Origin: Sisyra terminalis
Lineage: Eukaryota > Arthropoda > Insecta > Neuroptera > Sisyridae
DNA: 64,000 nucleotides
Direction: 5' to 3'
Assembly (NCBI GenBank): GCA_958496175.1
Contig: OY292277.1
Coordinates: 744,001 to 808,000 of the forward strand
Of the stretch, positions 1 to 11,624 are shown one piece after another. Each line of letters starts with the position of its first letter. Within the stretch, counting starts at the first letter, position 1. The translations under genes and the position numbers were made by a program. The notes under the pieces are model-generated. The model did no database searches. It saw only the letters and a list, made by a program, of their open reading frames with translations, and was not told where the DNA came from.

Positions 1-900
1 GGTTATTTTTGCGGATATCATTGCGGTTATTTTGCGGTGATATTTGCGGTTATTTTTGCGGATATTATTGCGGTTATTTTTGCGGATATCATTGCGGTTG
101 TTTTGCGGTGATATTTGCGGTTATTTTTGCGGATATCATTGCGGTTATTTTTGCGGATATTATTGCGGTTATTTTGCGGTAACATTTGCGGTTATTTTTG
201 CGGAAATTATTGCGGTTATTTTTGCGGATATCATTGCGGTTATTTTGCGGTGATATTTGCGGTTATTTTTGCGGATATCATTGCGGTTATTATGCGGTGA
301 TATTTGCGGTTTTTTTTGCGGATATCATTGCGGTTATTTTGCGGTGATATTTGCGGTTTTTTTTGCGGATATCATTGCGGTTATTTTGCGGTGATATTTG
401 CGGTTTTTTTTGCGGATATCATTGCGGTTATTTTTGCGGATATCATTGCGGTTATTTTGCGGTAATATTTGCGGTTATTTTTGCGGATATCATTGCGGTT
501 ATTTTTGCGGATATCATTGCGGTTATTTTGCGGTAATATTTGCGGTTATTTTTGCGGATATTATTGCGGTTTTTTTTGCGGATATCATTGCGGTTATTTT
601 GCGGTAATATTTGCGGTTATTTTTGCGGCTATCATTGCGGTTATTTTTGCGGATATCATTGCGGTTATTTTTGCGGATATCATTGCGGTTATTTTGCGGT
701 AACATTTGCGGTTATTTTTGCGGATATTATTGCGGTTATTTTTGCGGATATCATTGCGGTTATTTTGCGGTGATATTTGCGGATATTTTTGCGGATATCA
801 TTGCGGTTATTATGCGGTGATATTTGCGGTTATTTTTGCGGATATCATTGCGGTTATTTTGCGGTGATATTTGCGGTTTTTTTGCGGATATCAATGCGGT
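1..900 (+). repeat. Diverged copy of the 4.8-5.6 kb segment
   Basis: The order of half-unit variants from about 115 to 900 follows that of about 4,871 to 5,560. The rare variant TTATTATGCGG lies at 287 and again at 4,996 (offset 4,709). Downstream of about 351 the offset is 4,662, because this copy has one extra 47-bp repeat. Differences include GCGGAAATTATT near 201, where the other copy has GCGGATATTATT. It is less similar than the copy A/copy B pair, so it is probably an older relative. Confidence 0.75.
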
Positions 901-1129
901 TATTTTGCGGTAATATTTGCGATTTTTTTTGCGAATATCAATGCGGTTATTTTGCGGTGATATTTGCGGTTATTTTTGCGGATATCATTGCGGTTATTTT
1001 TGCGGATATTATTGCGGTTATTTTAGCGGATATTATTGCGGTTATTTTTGCGGATATCATTGCGGTTATTTTGCGGTGATATTTGTGGTTATTTTTGCGG
1101 ATATCATTGCGGTTATTTTGCGGTAATAT

Positions 1130-1577
1130 TTGCGGTTATTTTTGCGGATATCATTTTGGTGTTATTTTGCGGTAATATTTGCGGTTATTTGTGCGGATAT
1201 CATTGCGGTTATTTTGCGGAAATATTTGCGGTTATTTTTGCGGATATTATTGCGGTTATTTTTGCGGTTATTTTTGCGGATATTATTGCGGTTATTTTTG
1301 CGGATATCATTGCAGTTATTTTGCGGTGATATTTGCGGTTATTTTTGCGGATATCATTGCGGTTATTTTGCGGTAATATTTGCGGTTATTTTTGCGGATA
1401 TCATTGCGGTTATTTTGCGGAAATATTTGCGGTTATTTTTGCGGATATTATTGCGGTTATTTTTGCGGTTATTTTTGCGGATATTATTGCGGTTATTTTT
1501 GCGGATATCATTGCAGTTATTTTGCGGTGATATTTGCGGTTATTTTTGCGGATATCATTGCGGTTATTCTGCGGTGA
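1130..1577 (+). repeat. 201-bp HOR, two tandem copies
   Basis: The variant strings starting at 1,179 and 1,380 are nearly identical for about 198 bp (offset 201). Both contain two GCGGTTATTTTT units back to back (no intervening ATAT unit) and the variant GCAGTTATTTT near the right end (about 1,313 and 1,514). The left copy carries the disrupted unit TTTTGGTG at 1,154, which is absent from the right copy. Confidence 0.8.
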
Positions 1578-1848
1578 TATTTGCGGTTATTTTTGCGGAA
1601 ATCAATGCGGTTATTTTGCGGTTATATTTGCGGTTATTTTTGCGGATATCATTGCGGTTATTTTTGCGGATATCATTGCGGTTTTTTTTGAGGATATCAT
1701 TGCGGTTATTTTTGCGGATATTATGGCGGTTATTTTTGCGGATATCATTGCGGTTATTTTTGCGGATATCATTGCGGTTATTTTGCGGTAACATTTGCGG
1801 TCATTTTTGCGGATATTATTGCGGTTATTTTTGCGTATATCATTGCCG
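1357..1848 (+). repeat. Block duplicated at 3,371-3,862 (offset 2,014), copy 1
   Basis: The rare variants TTATTCTGCGG (1,564), GCGGAAATCAATGCGG (about 1,596), TTTTTTTGAGGATATC (about 1,686) and GATATTATGGCGG (about 1,719) occur in the same order and spacing 2,014 bp downstream. The two copies agree across this block apart from isolated changes near the right end (GCGTATATC and GCCGTTATT are found only in this copy). Confidence 0.85.
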
Positions 1849-1910
1849 TTATTTTGCGGTGATATTTGCGGTTATTTTTGCGGATATCATTGCGGTTATT
1901 TTGCGGTGAT

Positions 1911-2312
1911 ATTTGCGGTTTTTTTTGCGGATGTCAATGCGGTTATTTTGCGGTAATATTTGCGGTTATTTTTGCGGATATCATTGCGGTTATTTTGCGG
2001 TGATATTTGCGGTTATTTTTGCGGATATTATTGCGGTTATTTTTGCGGATATCATTGCGGTTATTTTGCGGAGATATTTGCGGTTATTTTTGCGGATATC
2101 ATTGCGGTTATTTTTGCGGATGATATTGCGGTTATTTTTGCGGATATTATTGCGGTTATTTTTGCGGATATCATTGCGGTTATTTTGCGGTAACATTTGC
2201 GGTCATTTTTGCGGATATTATTGCGGTTATTTTTGCGTATATCATTGCGGTTATTTTGCGGTGATATTTGCGGTTATTTTTGCGGATATCATTGCGGTTA
2301 TTTTGCGGTGAT
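1911..2312 (+). repeat. 402-bp HOR, copy 1
   Basis: Starts at the GCGGTTTTTTTT / GATGTC variant pair (GATGTC at 1,930) and repeats 402 bp later (GATGTC at 2,332). Both copies share GCGGAGATATTT and the variant GCGGATGATATT. A related segment recurs near 3,880-4,150 and, through the large duplication, near 18,643-18,915. Confidence 0.88.
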
Positions 2313-2714
2313 ATTTGCGGTTTTTTTTGCGGATGTCAATGCGGTTATTTTGCGGTAATATTTGCGGTTATTTTTGCGGATATCATTGCGGTTATTTTGC
2401 GGTGATATTTGCGGTTATTTTTGCGGATATTATTGCGGTTATTTTTGCGGATATCATTGCGGTTATTTTGCGGAGATATTTGCGGTTATTTTTGCGGATA
2501 TCATTGCGGTTATTTTTGCGGATGATATTGCGGTTATTTTTGCGGATATTATTGCGGTTATTTTTGCGGATATCATTGCGGTTATTTTGCGGTAACATTT
2601 GCGGTCATTTTTGCGGATATTATTGCGGTTATTTTTGCGGATATCATTGCGGTTATTTTGCGGAGATATTTGCGGTTATTTTTGCGGATATCATTGCGGT
2701 TATTTTTGCGGATA
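2313..2714 (+). repeat. 402-bp HOR, copy 2
   Basis: Direct tandem partner of the preceding copy with an offset of 402 bp. The right end is hybrid: after about 2,640 it continues into a segment ending in GCAATTATTTT (about 2,720), a variant that marks a different local repeat family near 4.2-4.8 kb. Confidence 0.85.
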
Positions 2715-3370
2715 TCATTGCAATTATTTTGCGGTGATATTTGCGGTTATTTTTGCGGATATTATTGCGGTTATTTTGCGGTAACATTTGCGGTCATTTT
2801 TGCGGATATTATTGCGGTTATTTTTGCGTATATCATTGCGGTTATTTTGCGGTGATATTTGCGGTTATTTTTGCGGATATCATTGCGGTTATTTTGCGGT
2901 GATATTTGCGGTTATTTTTGCGGATATCATTGCGGTTATTTTGCGGTGATATTTGCGGTTTTTTTTGCGGATGTCAATGCGGTTATTTTGCGGTAATATT
3001 TGCGGTTATTTTTGCGGATATCATTTTGGTGTTATTTTGCGGTAATATTTGCGGTTATTTTTGCGGATATCATTGCGGTTATTTTGCGGAAATATTTGCG
3101 GTTATTTTTGCGGATATTATTGCGGTTATTTTTGCGGTTATTTTTGCGGATATTATTGCGGTTATTTTTGCGGATATCATTGCGGTTATTTTGCGGAAAT
3201 ATTTGCGGTTTTTTTTGCGGATATTATTGCGGTTATTTTTGCGGATATTATTGCGGTTATTTTTGCGGATATCATTGCGGTTATTTTGCGGTGATATTTG
3301 TGGTTATTTTTGCGGATATCATTGCGGTTATTTTGCGGTAATATTTGCGGTTATTTTTGCGGATATCATT
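2715..3370 (+). repeat. Patchwork segment with 345-bp repeat
   Basis: Contains one GATGTC variant (2,970) and two TTTTGGTG disrupted units (3,024 and 3,369) spaced 345 bp apart. The sequence after each TTTTGGTG is shared for about 150 bp and also matches the segment after 1,154. It reads as recombined pieces of neighbouring HORs. Confidence 0.7.
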
Positions 3371-3862
3371 TTGGTGTTATTTTGCGGTAATATTTGCGGT
3401 TATTTTTGCGGATATCATTGCGGTTATTTTGCGGAAATATTTGCGGTTATTTTTGCGGATATTATTGCGGTTATTTTTGCGGTTATTTTTGCGGATATTA
3501 TTGCGGTTATTTTTGCGGATATCATTGCAGTTATTTTGCGGTGATATTTGCGGTTATTTTTGCGGATATCATTGCGGTTATTCTGCGGTGATATTTGCGG
3601 TTATTTTTGCGGAAATCAATGCGGTTATTTTGCGGTTATATTTGCGGTTATTTTTGCGGATATCATTGCGGTTATTTTTGCGGATATCATTGCGGTTTTT
3701 TTTGAGGATATCATTGCGGTTATTTTTGCGGATATTATGGCGGTTATTTTTGCGGATATCATTGCGGTTATTTTTGCGGATATCATTGCGGTTATTTTGC
3801 GGTAACATTTGCGGTCATTTTTGCGGATATTATTGCGGTTATTTTTGCGGATATCATTGCGG
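3371..3862 (+). repeat. Block duplicated from 1,357-1,848 (offset 2,014), copy 2
   Basis: Carries the same ordered rare variants as copy 1: TTATTCTGCGG at 3,578, then GCGGAAATCAATGCGG, TTTTTTTGAGGATATC and GATATTATGGCGG. The right end runs into the GATGTC variant (3,897) with one fewer 47-bp repeat than copy 1. Confidence 0.85.
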
Positions 3863-4180
3863 TTATTTTGCGGTGATATTTGCGGTTTTTTTTGCGGATG
3901 TCAATGCGGTTATTTTGCGGTAATATTTGCGGTTATTTTTGCGGATATCATTGCGGTTATTTTGCGGTGATATTTGCGGTTATTTTTGCGGATATTATTG
4001 CGGTTATTTTTGCGGATATCATTGCGGTTATTTTGCGGAGATATTTGCGGTTATTTTTGCGGATATCATTGCGGTTATTTTTGCGGATGATATTGCGGTT
4101 ATTTTTGCGGATATTATTGCGGTTATTTTTGCGGATATCATTGCGGATATTTTGCGGTGATATTTGCGGTTTTTTTTGCG

Positions 4181-4790
4181 GATGTCAATGCGGTTATTTT
4201 GCGGTAATATTTGCGGTTATTTTTGCGGATATCATTGCAATTATTTTGCGGTGATATTTGCGGTTATTTTTGCGGATATTATTGCGGTTATTTTGCGGTA
4301 ACATTTGCGGTCATTTTTGCGGATATTATTGCGGTTATTTTTGCGTATATCATTGCGGTTATTTTGCGGTGATATTTGCGGTTATTTTTGCGGATATCAT
4401 TGCGGTTATTTTGCGGTGATATTTGCGGTTTTTTTTGCGGATGTCAATGCGGTTATTTTGCGGTAATATTTGCGGTTATTTTTGCGGATATCATTGCAAT
4501 TATTTTGCGGTGATATTTGCGGTTATTTTTGCGGATATTATTGCGGTTATTTTTGCGGATATCATTGCGGTTATTTTGCGGTAACATTTGCGGTCATTTT
4601 TGCGGATATTATTGCGGTTATTTTTGCGTATATCATTGCGGTTATTTTGCGGTGATATTTGCGGTTATTTTTGCGGATATCATTGCGGTTATTTTGCGGT
4701 GATATTTGCGGTTTTTTTTGCGGATGTCAATGCGGTTATTTTGCGGTAATATTTGCGGTTATTTTTGCGGATATCATTGCAATTATTTTG
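4181..4790 (+). repeat. 259/283-bp HOR repeated in copy A
   Basis: GATGTC occurs at 4,181, 4,440 and 4,723, and GCAATT at 4,237, 4,496 and 4,779. Both series are spaced 259 and 283 bp, a difference of one 24-bp dimer. Copy B has a single GATGTC/GCAATT pair at 19,204/19,260, so copy number here differs between A and B. Confidence 0.85.
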
Positions 4791-6102
4791 CGGTGATATT
4801 TGCGGTTATTTTTGCGGATATTATTGCGGTTATTTTTGCGGATATCATTGCGGTTATTTTGCGGTGATATTTGCGGTTATTTTTGCGGATATCATTGCGG
4901 TTATTTTTGCGGATATTATTGCGGTTATTTTGCGGTAACATTTGCGGTTATTTTTGCGGATATTATTGCGGTTATTTTTGCGGATATCATTGCGGTTATT
5001 ATGCGGTGATATTTGCGGTTATTTTTGCGGATATCATTGCGGTTATTTTGCGGTGATATTTGCGGTTTTTTTTGCGGATATCATTGCGGTTATTTTTGCG
5101 GATATCATTGCGGTTATTTTGCGGTAATATTTGCGGTTATTTTTGCGGATATCATTGCGGTTATTTTTGCGGATATCATTGCGGTTATTTTGCGGTAATA
5201 TTTGCGGTTATTTTTGCGGATATTATTGCGGTTTTTTTTGCGGATATCATTGCGGTTATTTTGCGGTAATATTTGCGGTTATTTTTGCGGATATCACTGC
5301 GGTTATTTTTGCGGATATCATTGCGGTTATTTTTGCGGATATCATTGCGGTTATTTTGCGGTAACATTTGCGGTTATTTTTGCGGATATTATTGCGGTTA
5401 TTTTTGCGGATATCATTGCGGTTATTTTGCGGTGATATTTGCGGATATTTTTGCGGATATCATTGCGGTTATTTTGCGGTGATATTTGCGGTTTTTTTTG
5501 CGGATATCAATGCGGTTATTTTGCGGTAATATTTGCGGTTTTTTTGCGAATATCAATGCGGTTATTTTGCGGTGATATTTGCGGTTATTTTTGCGGATAT
5601 CATTGCGGTTATTATTGCGGATATTATTGCGGTTATTTTTGCGGATATTATTGCGGTTATTTTTGCGGATATCATTGCGGTTATTTTGCAGTGATATTTG
5701 CGGTTATTTTTGCGGATATCATTGCGGTTATTTTGCGGTAATATTTGCGGTTATTTTTGCGGATATAATTGCGGTTATTTTGCGGTAATATTTGCGGTTA
5801 TTTTTGCGGATATTATTGCGGTTATTTTTGCGGATATCATTGCGGTTATTTTTGCGGATATTATTGCGGTTATTTTTGCGGATATCATTGCGGTTATTTT
5901 GCGGTGATATTTGCGGTTATTTTTGCGGATATCATTGCGGTTATTTTGCGGTAATATTTGCGGTTATTTTTGCGGATATCATTGCGGTTATTTTTGCGGA
6001 TATTATTGCGGTTATTTTTGCGGATATCATTGCGGTTATTTTGCGGTGATATTTGCGGTTATTTTGCGGTGATATTTGCGGTTTTTTTTGCGGATATCAA
6101 TG

Positions 6103-7429
6103 CGGTTATTTTGCGGTAATATTTGCGGTTTTTTTTGCGAATATCAATGCGGTTATTTTGCGGTGATATTTGCGGTTATTTTTGCGGATATCATTGCGGT
6201 TATTTTTGCGGATATTATTGCGGTTATTTTTGCGGATATTATTGCGGTTATTTTTGCGGATATCATTGCGGTTATTTTGCGGTGATATTTGCGGTTATTT
6301 TTGCGGATATCATTGCGGTTATTTTGCGGTAATATTTGCGGTTATTTTTGCGGATATCATTTTGGTGTTATTTTGCGGTAATATTTGCGGTTATTTTTGC
6401 GGATATCATTGCGGTTATTTTGCGGTAATATTTGCGGTTATTTTTGCGGATATTATTGCGGTTATTTTTGCGGATATCATTGCGGTTATTTTGCGGTGAT
6501 ATTTGCGGTTATTTTAGCGGATATCATTGCGGTTATTTTTGCGGATATCATTGCGGTTATTTTGCGGTGATATTTGCGGTTATTTTTGCGGATATCATTG
6601 CGGTTATTATGCGGTGATATTTGCGGTTATTTTTGCGGATATCATTGCGGTTATTTTGCGGTGATATTTGCGGTTTTTTTGCGGATATCAATGCGGTTAT
6701 TTTGCGGTAATATTTGCGGTTTTTTTTGCGAATATCAATGCGGTTATTTTGCGGTGATATTTGCGGTTATTTTTGCGGATATCATTGCGGTTATTTTTGC
6801 GGATATTATTGCGGTTATTTTTGCGGATATTATTGCGGTTATTTTTGCGGATATCATTGCGGTTATTTTGCGGTGATATTTGCGGTTATTTTTGCGGATA
6901 TCATTTTGGTGTTATTTTGCGGTAATATTTGCGGTTATTTTTGCGGATATCATTGCGGTTATTTTGCGGTAATATTTGCGGTTATTTTTGCGGATATTAT
7001 TGCGGTTATTTTTGCGGATATCATTGCGGTTATTTTTGCGGATATTATTGCGGTTATTTTTGCGGATATCATTGCTGTTATTTTGCGGTGATATTTGCGG
7101 TTATTTTTGCGGATATCATTGCGGTTATTTTGCGGTAATATTTGCGGTTATTTTTGCGGATATCATTGCGGTTATTTTTGCGGATATTATTGCGGTTATT
7201 TTTGCGGATATTATTGCGGTTTTTTTTGCGGATATTATTGCGGTAATTTTTGCGGATATCATTGCGGTTATTTTGCGGTGATATTTGCGGTTATTTTTGC
7301 GGATATCATTGCGGTTATTTTGCGGTAATATTTGCGGTTATTTTTGCGGATATCATTGCGGTTATTTTTGCGGATATTATTGCGGTTATTTTTGCGGATA
7401 TCATTGCGGTTATTTTGCGGTGATATTTG
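6103..7429 (+). repeat. 1,327-bp HOR in copy A, first copy
   Basis: The marker TTTTGGTG lies at 6,360 and 6,904 in this copy and at 7,687 and 8,231 in the next, an exact 1,327-bp offset. Other shared variants are GCGAATATCAATGCGG, GTTATTTTAGCGG and GCTGTTATTTT. The segment from about 7,370 to 7,429 is not shared with the end of the next copy. Copy B holds this block only once (about 20,631-21,900). Confidence 0.9.
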
Positions 7430-8670
7430 CGGTTATTTTGCGGTAATATTTGCGGTTTTTTTTGCGAATATCAATGCGGTTATTTTGCGGTGATATTTGC
7501 GGTTATTTTTGCGGATATCATTGCGGTTATTTTTGCGGATATTATTGCGGTTATTTTTGCGGATATTATTGCGGTTATTTTTGCGGATATCATTGCGGTT
7601 ATTTTGCGGTGATATTTGCGGTTATTTTTGCGGATATCATTGCGGTTATTTTGCGGTAATATTTGCGGTTATTTTTGCGGATATCATTTTGGTGTTATTT
7701 TGCGGTAATATTTGCGGTTATTTTTGCGGATATCATTGCGGTTATTTTGCGGTAATATTTGCGGTTATTTTTGCGGATATTATTGCGGTTATTTTTGCGG
7801 ATATCATTGCGGTTATTTTGCGGTGATATTTGCGGTTATTTTAGCGGATATCATTGCGGTTATTTTTGCGGATATCATTGCGGTTATTTTGCGGTGATAT
7901 TTGCGGTTATTTTTGCGGATATCATTGCGGTTATTATGCGGTGATATTTGCGGTTATTTTTGCGGATATCATTGCGGTTATTTTGCGGTGATATTTGCGG
8001 TTTTTTTGCGGATATCAATGCGGTTATTTTGCGGTAATATTTGCGGTTTTTTTTGCGAATATCAATGCGGTTATTTTGCGGTGATATTTGCGGTTATTTT
8101 TGCGGATATCATTGCGATTATTTTTGCGGATATTATTGCGGTTATTTTTGCGGATATTATTGCGGTTATTTTTGCGGATATCATTGCGGTTATTTTGTGG
8201 TGATATTTGCGGTTATTTTTGCGGATATCATTTTGGTGTTATTTTGCGGTAATATTTGCGGTTATTTTTGCGGATATCATTGCGGTTATTTTGCGGTAAT
8301 ATTTGCGGTTATTTTTGCGGATATCATTGCGGTTATTTTTGCGGATATTATTGCGGTTATTTTTGCGGATATCATTGCTGTTATTTTGCGGTGATATTTG
8401 CGGTTATTTTTGCGGATATCATTGCGGTTATTTTGCGGTAATATTTGCGGTTATTTTTGCGGATATCATTGCGGTTATTTTTGCGGATATTATTGCGGTT
8501 ATTTTTGCGGATATTATTGCGGTTTTTTTTGCGGATATTATTGCGGTAATTTTTGCGGATATCATTGCGGTTATTCTGCGGTGATATTTGCGGTTATTTT
8601 TGCGGATATCATTGCGGTTATTTTGCGGTAATATTTGCGGTTATTTTTGCGGATATCATTGCGGTTATTT
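7430..8670 (+). repeat. 1,327-bp HOR in copy A, second copy
   Basis: Follows the first copy directly with an offset of 1,327 bp, falling to 1,303 bp after about 8,300 because one 24-bp dimer is missing. It carries a private GTGGTGATATTT change near 8,187. Its right end (TTATTCTGCGG at 8,571) matches the right end of the single copy in duplication copy B. Confidence 0.9.
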
Positions 8671-9616
8671 ATGCGGATATCATTGCGGTTTTTTTTGAGG
8701 ATATCATTGCGGTTATTTTTGCGGATATTATGGCGGTTATTTTTGCGGATATCATTGCGGTTATTTTTGCGGATATCAATGCGGTTATTTTGCGGAGATA
8801 TTTGCGGTTATTTTTGCGGATATCATTGCGGTTATTTTTGCGGATATTATTGCGGTTATTTTTGCGGATATTATTGCGGTTATTTTTGCGGATATCATTG
8901 CGGTTATTTTGCGGTGATATTTGCGGTTATTTTTGCGGATATCATTGCGGTTATTTTGCGGTAATATTTGCGGTTATTTTTGCGGATATCATTGCGGTTA
9001 TTTTTGCGGATATTATTGCGGTTATTTTTGCGGATATTATTGCGGTTTTTTTTGCGGATATTATTGCGGTAATTTTTGCGGATATCATTGCGGTTATTCT
9101 GCGGTGATATTTGCGGTTATTTTTGCGGATATCATTGCGGTTATTTTGCGGTAATATTTGCGGTTATTTTTGCGGATATCATTGCGGTTATTTATGCGGA
9201 TATCATTGCGGTTTTTTTTGAGGATATCATTGCGGTTATTTTTGCGGATATTATGGCGGTTATTTTTGCGGATATCATTGCGGTTATTTTTGCGGATATC
9301 AATGCGGTTATTTTGCGGAGATATTTGCGGTTATTTTTGCGGATATCATTGCGGTTATTTTTGCGGATATTATTGCGGTTATTTTTGCGGATATTATTGC
9401 GGTTATTTTTGCGGATATCATTGCGGTTATTTTGCGGTGATATTTGCGGTTATTTTTGCGGATATCATTGCGGTTATTTTGCGGTAATATTTGCGGTTAT
9501 TTTTGCGGATATCATTGCGGTTATTTTTGCGGATATCATTGCGGTTATTTTTGCGGATATCATTGCGGTTATTTTGCGGTAACATTTGCGGTCATTTTTG
9601 CGGATATTATTGCGGT
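8571..9616 (+). repeat. 523-bp HOR pair in copy A
   Basis: TTATTCTGCGG occurs at 8,571 and 9,094 (offset 523). Each is followed by TTATTTATGCGG, TTTTTTTGAGG, GATATTATGGCGG and GCGGAGATATTT in the same order. The corresponding pair in copy B (from about 21,796) has an offset of 547 bp because of one extra 24-bp dimer. The pair therefore existed before the 15-kb duplication. Confidence 0.88.
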
Positions 9617-11624
9617 TATTTTTGCGGATATCATTGCGGTTATTTTGCGGTGATATTTGCGGTTATTTTTGCGGATATCATTGCGGTTATTTTGCGGTGA
9701 TATTTGCGGTTTTTTTTGCGGATATCAATGCGGTTATTTTGCGGTAATATTTGCGGTTATTTTTGCGGATATCATTGCGGTTATTTTGCGGTGATATTTG
9801 CGGTTATTTTTGCGAATATTATTGCGGTTATTTTTGCGGATATCATTGCGGTTATTTTGCGGTGATATTTGCGGTTATTTTTGCGGATATCATTGCGGTT
9901 ATTTTTGCGGATATTATTGCGGTTATTTTGCGGTAACATTTGCGGTTATTTTTGCGGATATTATTGCGGTTATTTTTGCGGATATCATTGCGGTTATTTT
10001 GCGGTGATATTTGCGGTTATTTTTACGGATATCATTGCGGTTATTATGCGGTGATATTTGCGGTTATTTTTGCGGATATCATTGCGGTTATTTTGCGGTG
10101 ATATTTGCGGATATCATTGCGGTTATTTTTGCGGATATCATTGCGGTTATTTTGCGGTAATATTTGCGGTTATTTTTGCGGATATCATTGCGGTTATTTT
10201 TGCGGATATCATTGCGGTTATTTTTGCGGATATCATTGCGGTTATTTTGCGGTAATATTTGCGGTTATTTTTGCGGATATTATTGCGGTTATTTTTGCGG
10301 ATATCATTGCGGTTATTTTGCGGTGATATTTGCGGTTATTTTGGCGGATATCATTGCGGTTATTTTGCGGTGATAATTGCGGTTTTTTTTGCGGATATCA
10401 ATGCGGTTATTTTGCGGTAATATTTGCGGTTTTTTTTGCGAATATCAATGCGGTTATTTTGCGGTGATATTTGCGGTTATTTTTGCGGATATCATTGCGG
10501 TTATTATTGCGGATATTATTGCGGTTATTTTTGCGGATATTATTGCGGTTATTTTTGCGGATATCATTGCGGTTATTTTGCGGTGATATTTGCGGTTATT
10601 TTTGCGGATATCATTGCGGTTATTTTGCGGTAATATTTGCGGTTATTTTTGCGGATATCATTGCGGTTATTTTGCGGTAATATTAGCGGTTATTTTTGCG
10701 GATATTATTGCGGTTATTTTTGCGGATATCATTGCGGTTATTTTTGCGGATATTATTGCGGTTATTTTTGCGGATATCATTGCGGTTATTTTGCGGTGAT
10801 ATTTGCGGTTATTTTTGCGGATATCATTGCGGTTATTTTGCGGTAATATTTGCGGTTATTTTTGCGGATATCATTGCGGTTATTTTTGCGGATATTATTG
10901 CGGTTATTTTTGCGGATATCATTGCGGTTATTTTGCGGTGATATTTGCGGTTATTTTGCGGTGATATTTGCGGTTTTTTTTTGCGGATATCAATGCGGTT
11001 ATTTTGCGGTAATATTTGCGGTTTTTTTTGCGAATATCAATGCGGTTATTTTGCGGTGATATTTGCGGTTATTTTTGCGGATATCATTGCGGTTATTTTT
11101 GCGGATATTATTTCGGTTATTTTTGCGGATATTATTGCGGTTATTTTTGCGGATATCATTGCGGTTATTTTGCGGTGATATTTGCGGTTATTTTTGCGGA
11201 TATCATTGCGGTTATTTTTGCGGATATCATTTTGGTGTTATTTTGCGGTAATATTTGCGGTTATTTTTGCGGATATCATTGCGGTTATTTTGCGGTAATA
11301 TTTGCGGTTATTTTTGCGGATATTATTGCGGTTATTTTTGCGGATATCATTGCGGTTATTTTGCGGTGATATTTGCGGTTATTTTAGCGGATATCATTGC
11401 GGTTATTTTTGCGGTGATAAATTGCGGTTATTTTGGCGGATATCATTGCGGTTATTTTGCGGTATTATTTGCGGCTATTTTTGCGGATATCATTGCGGTT
11501 ATTTTTGCGGATATTATTGCGGTTATTTTTGCGGATATCATTGCGGTTATTTTGCGGTGATATTTGCGGTTATTTTTGCGGATATCATTGCGGTTATTTT
11601 TGCGGATATTATTGCGGTTATTTT

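Larger units (their letters stand above)
1..11624 (+). repeat. Type I subfamily domain (no GCTGTAATATTT)
   Basis: Before 11,625 I find no GCTGTAATATTT half-unit and none of its usual partner GCGGTTAATTTT. This domain instead carries the TTTTGGTG, GATGTC, GCGAATATCAATGCGG and frequent GCGGTTTTTTTT variants. The same profile returns at 18,598-24,919 through the large duplication. Confidence 0.85.

Noticed and set aside
1130..1909. Longest open reading frame (259 codons), peptides of the RLFLRIS / AVIFADII type
   Set aside because: Pure repeat translation with a TTG start, no ribosome-binding site, no domain, and equivalent ORFs in the overlapping frames. Its length follows from the spacing of 23-bp dimers.
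1742..2044. Bottom-strand ORFs with NNRNDIRK repeats (for example 1,990-2,196, 41,742-42,044, 58,411-58,713)
   Set aside because: These are the complement of the same units. Basic, asparagine-rich low-complexity peptides arise wherever 24-bp dimers run consecutively; there is nothing gene-like.
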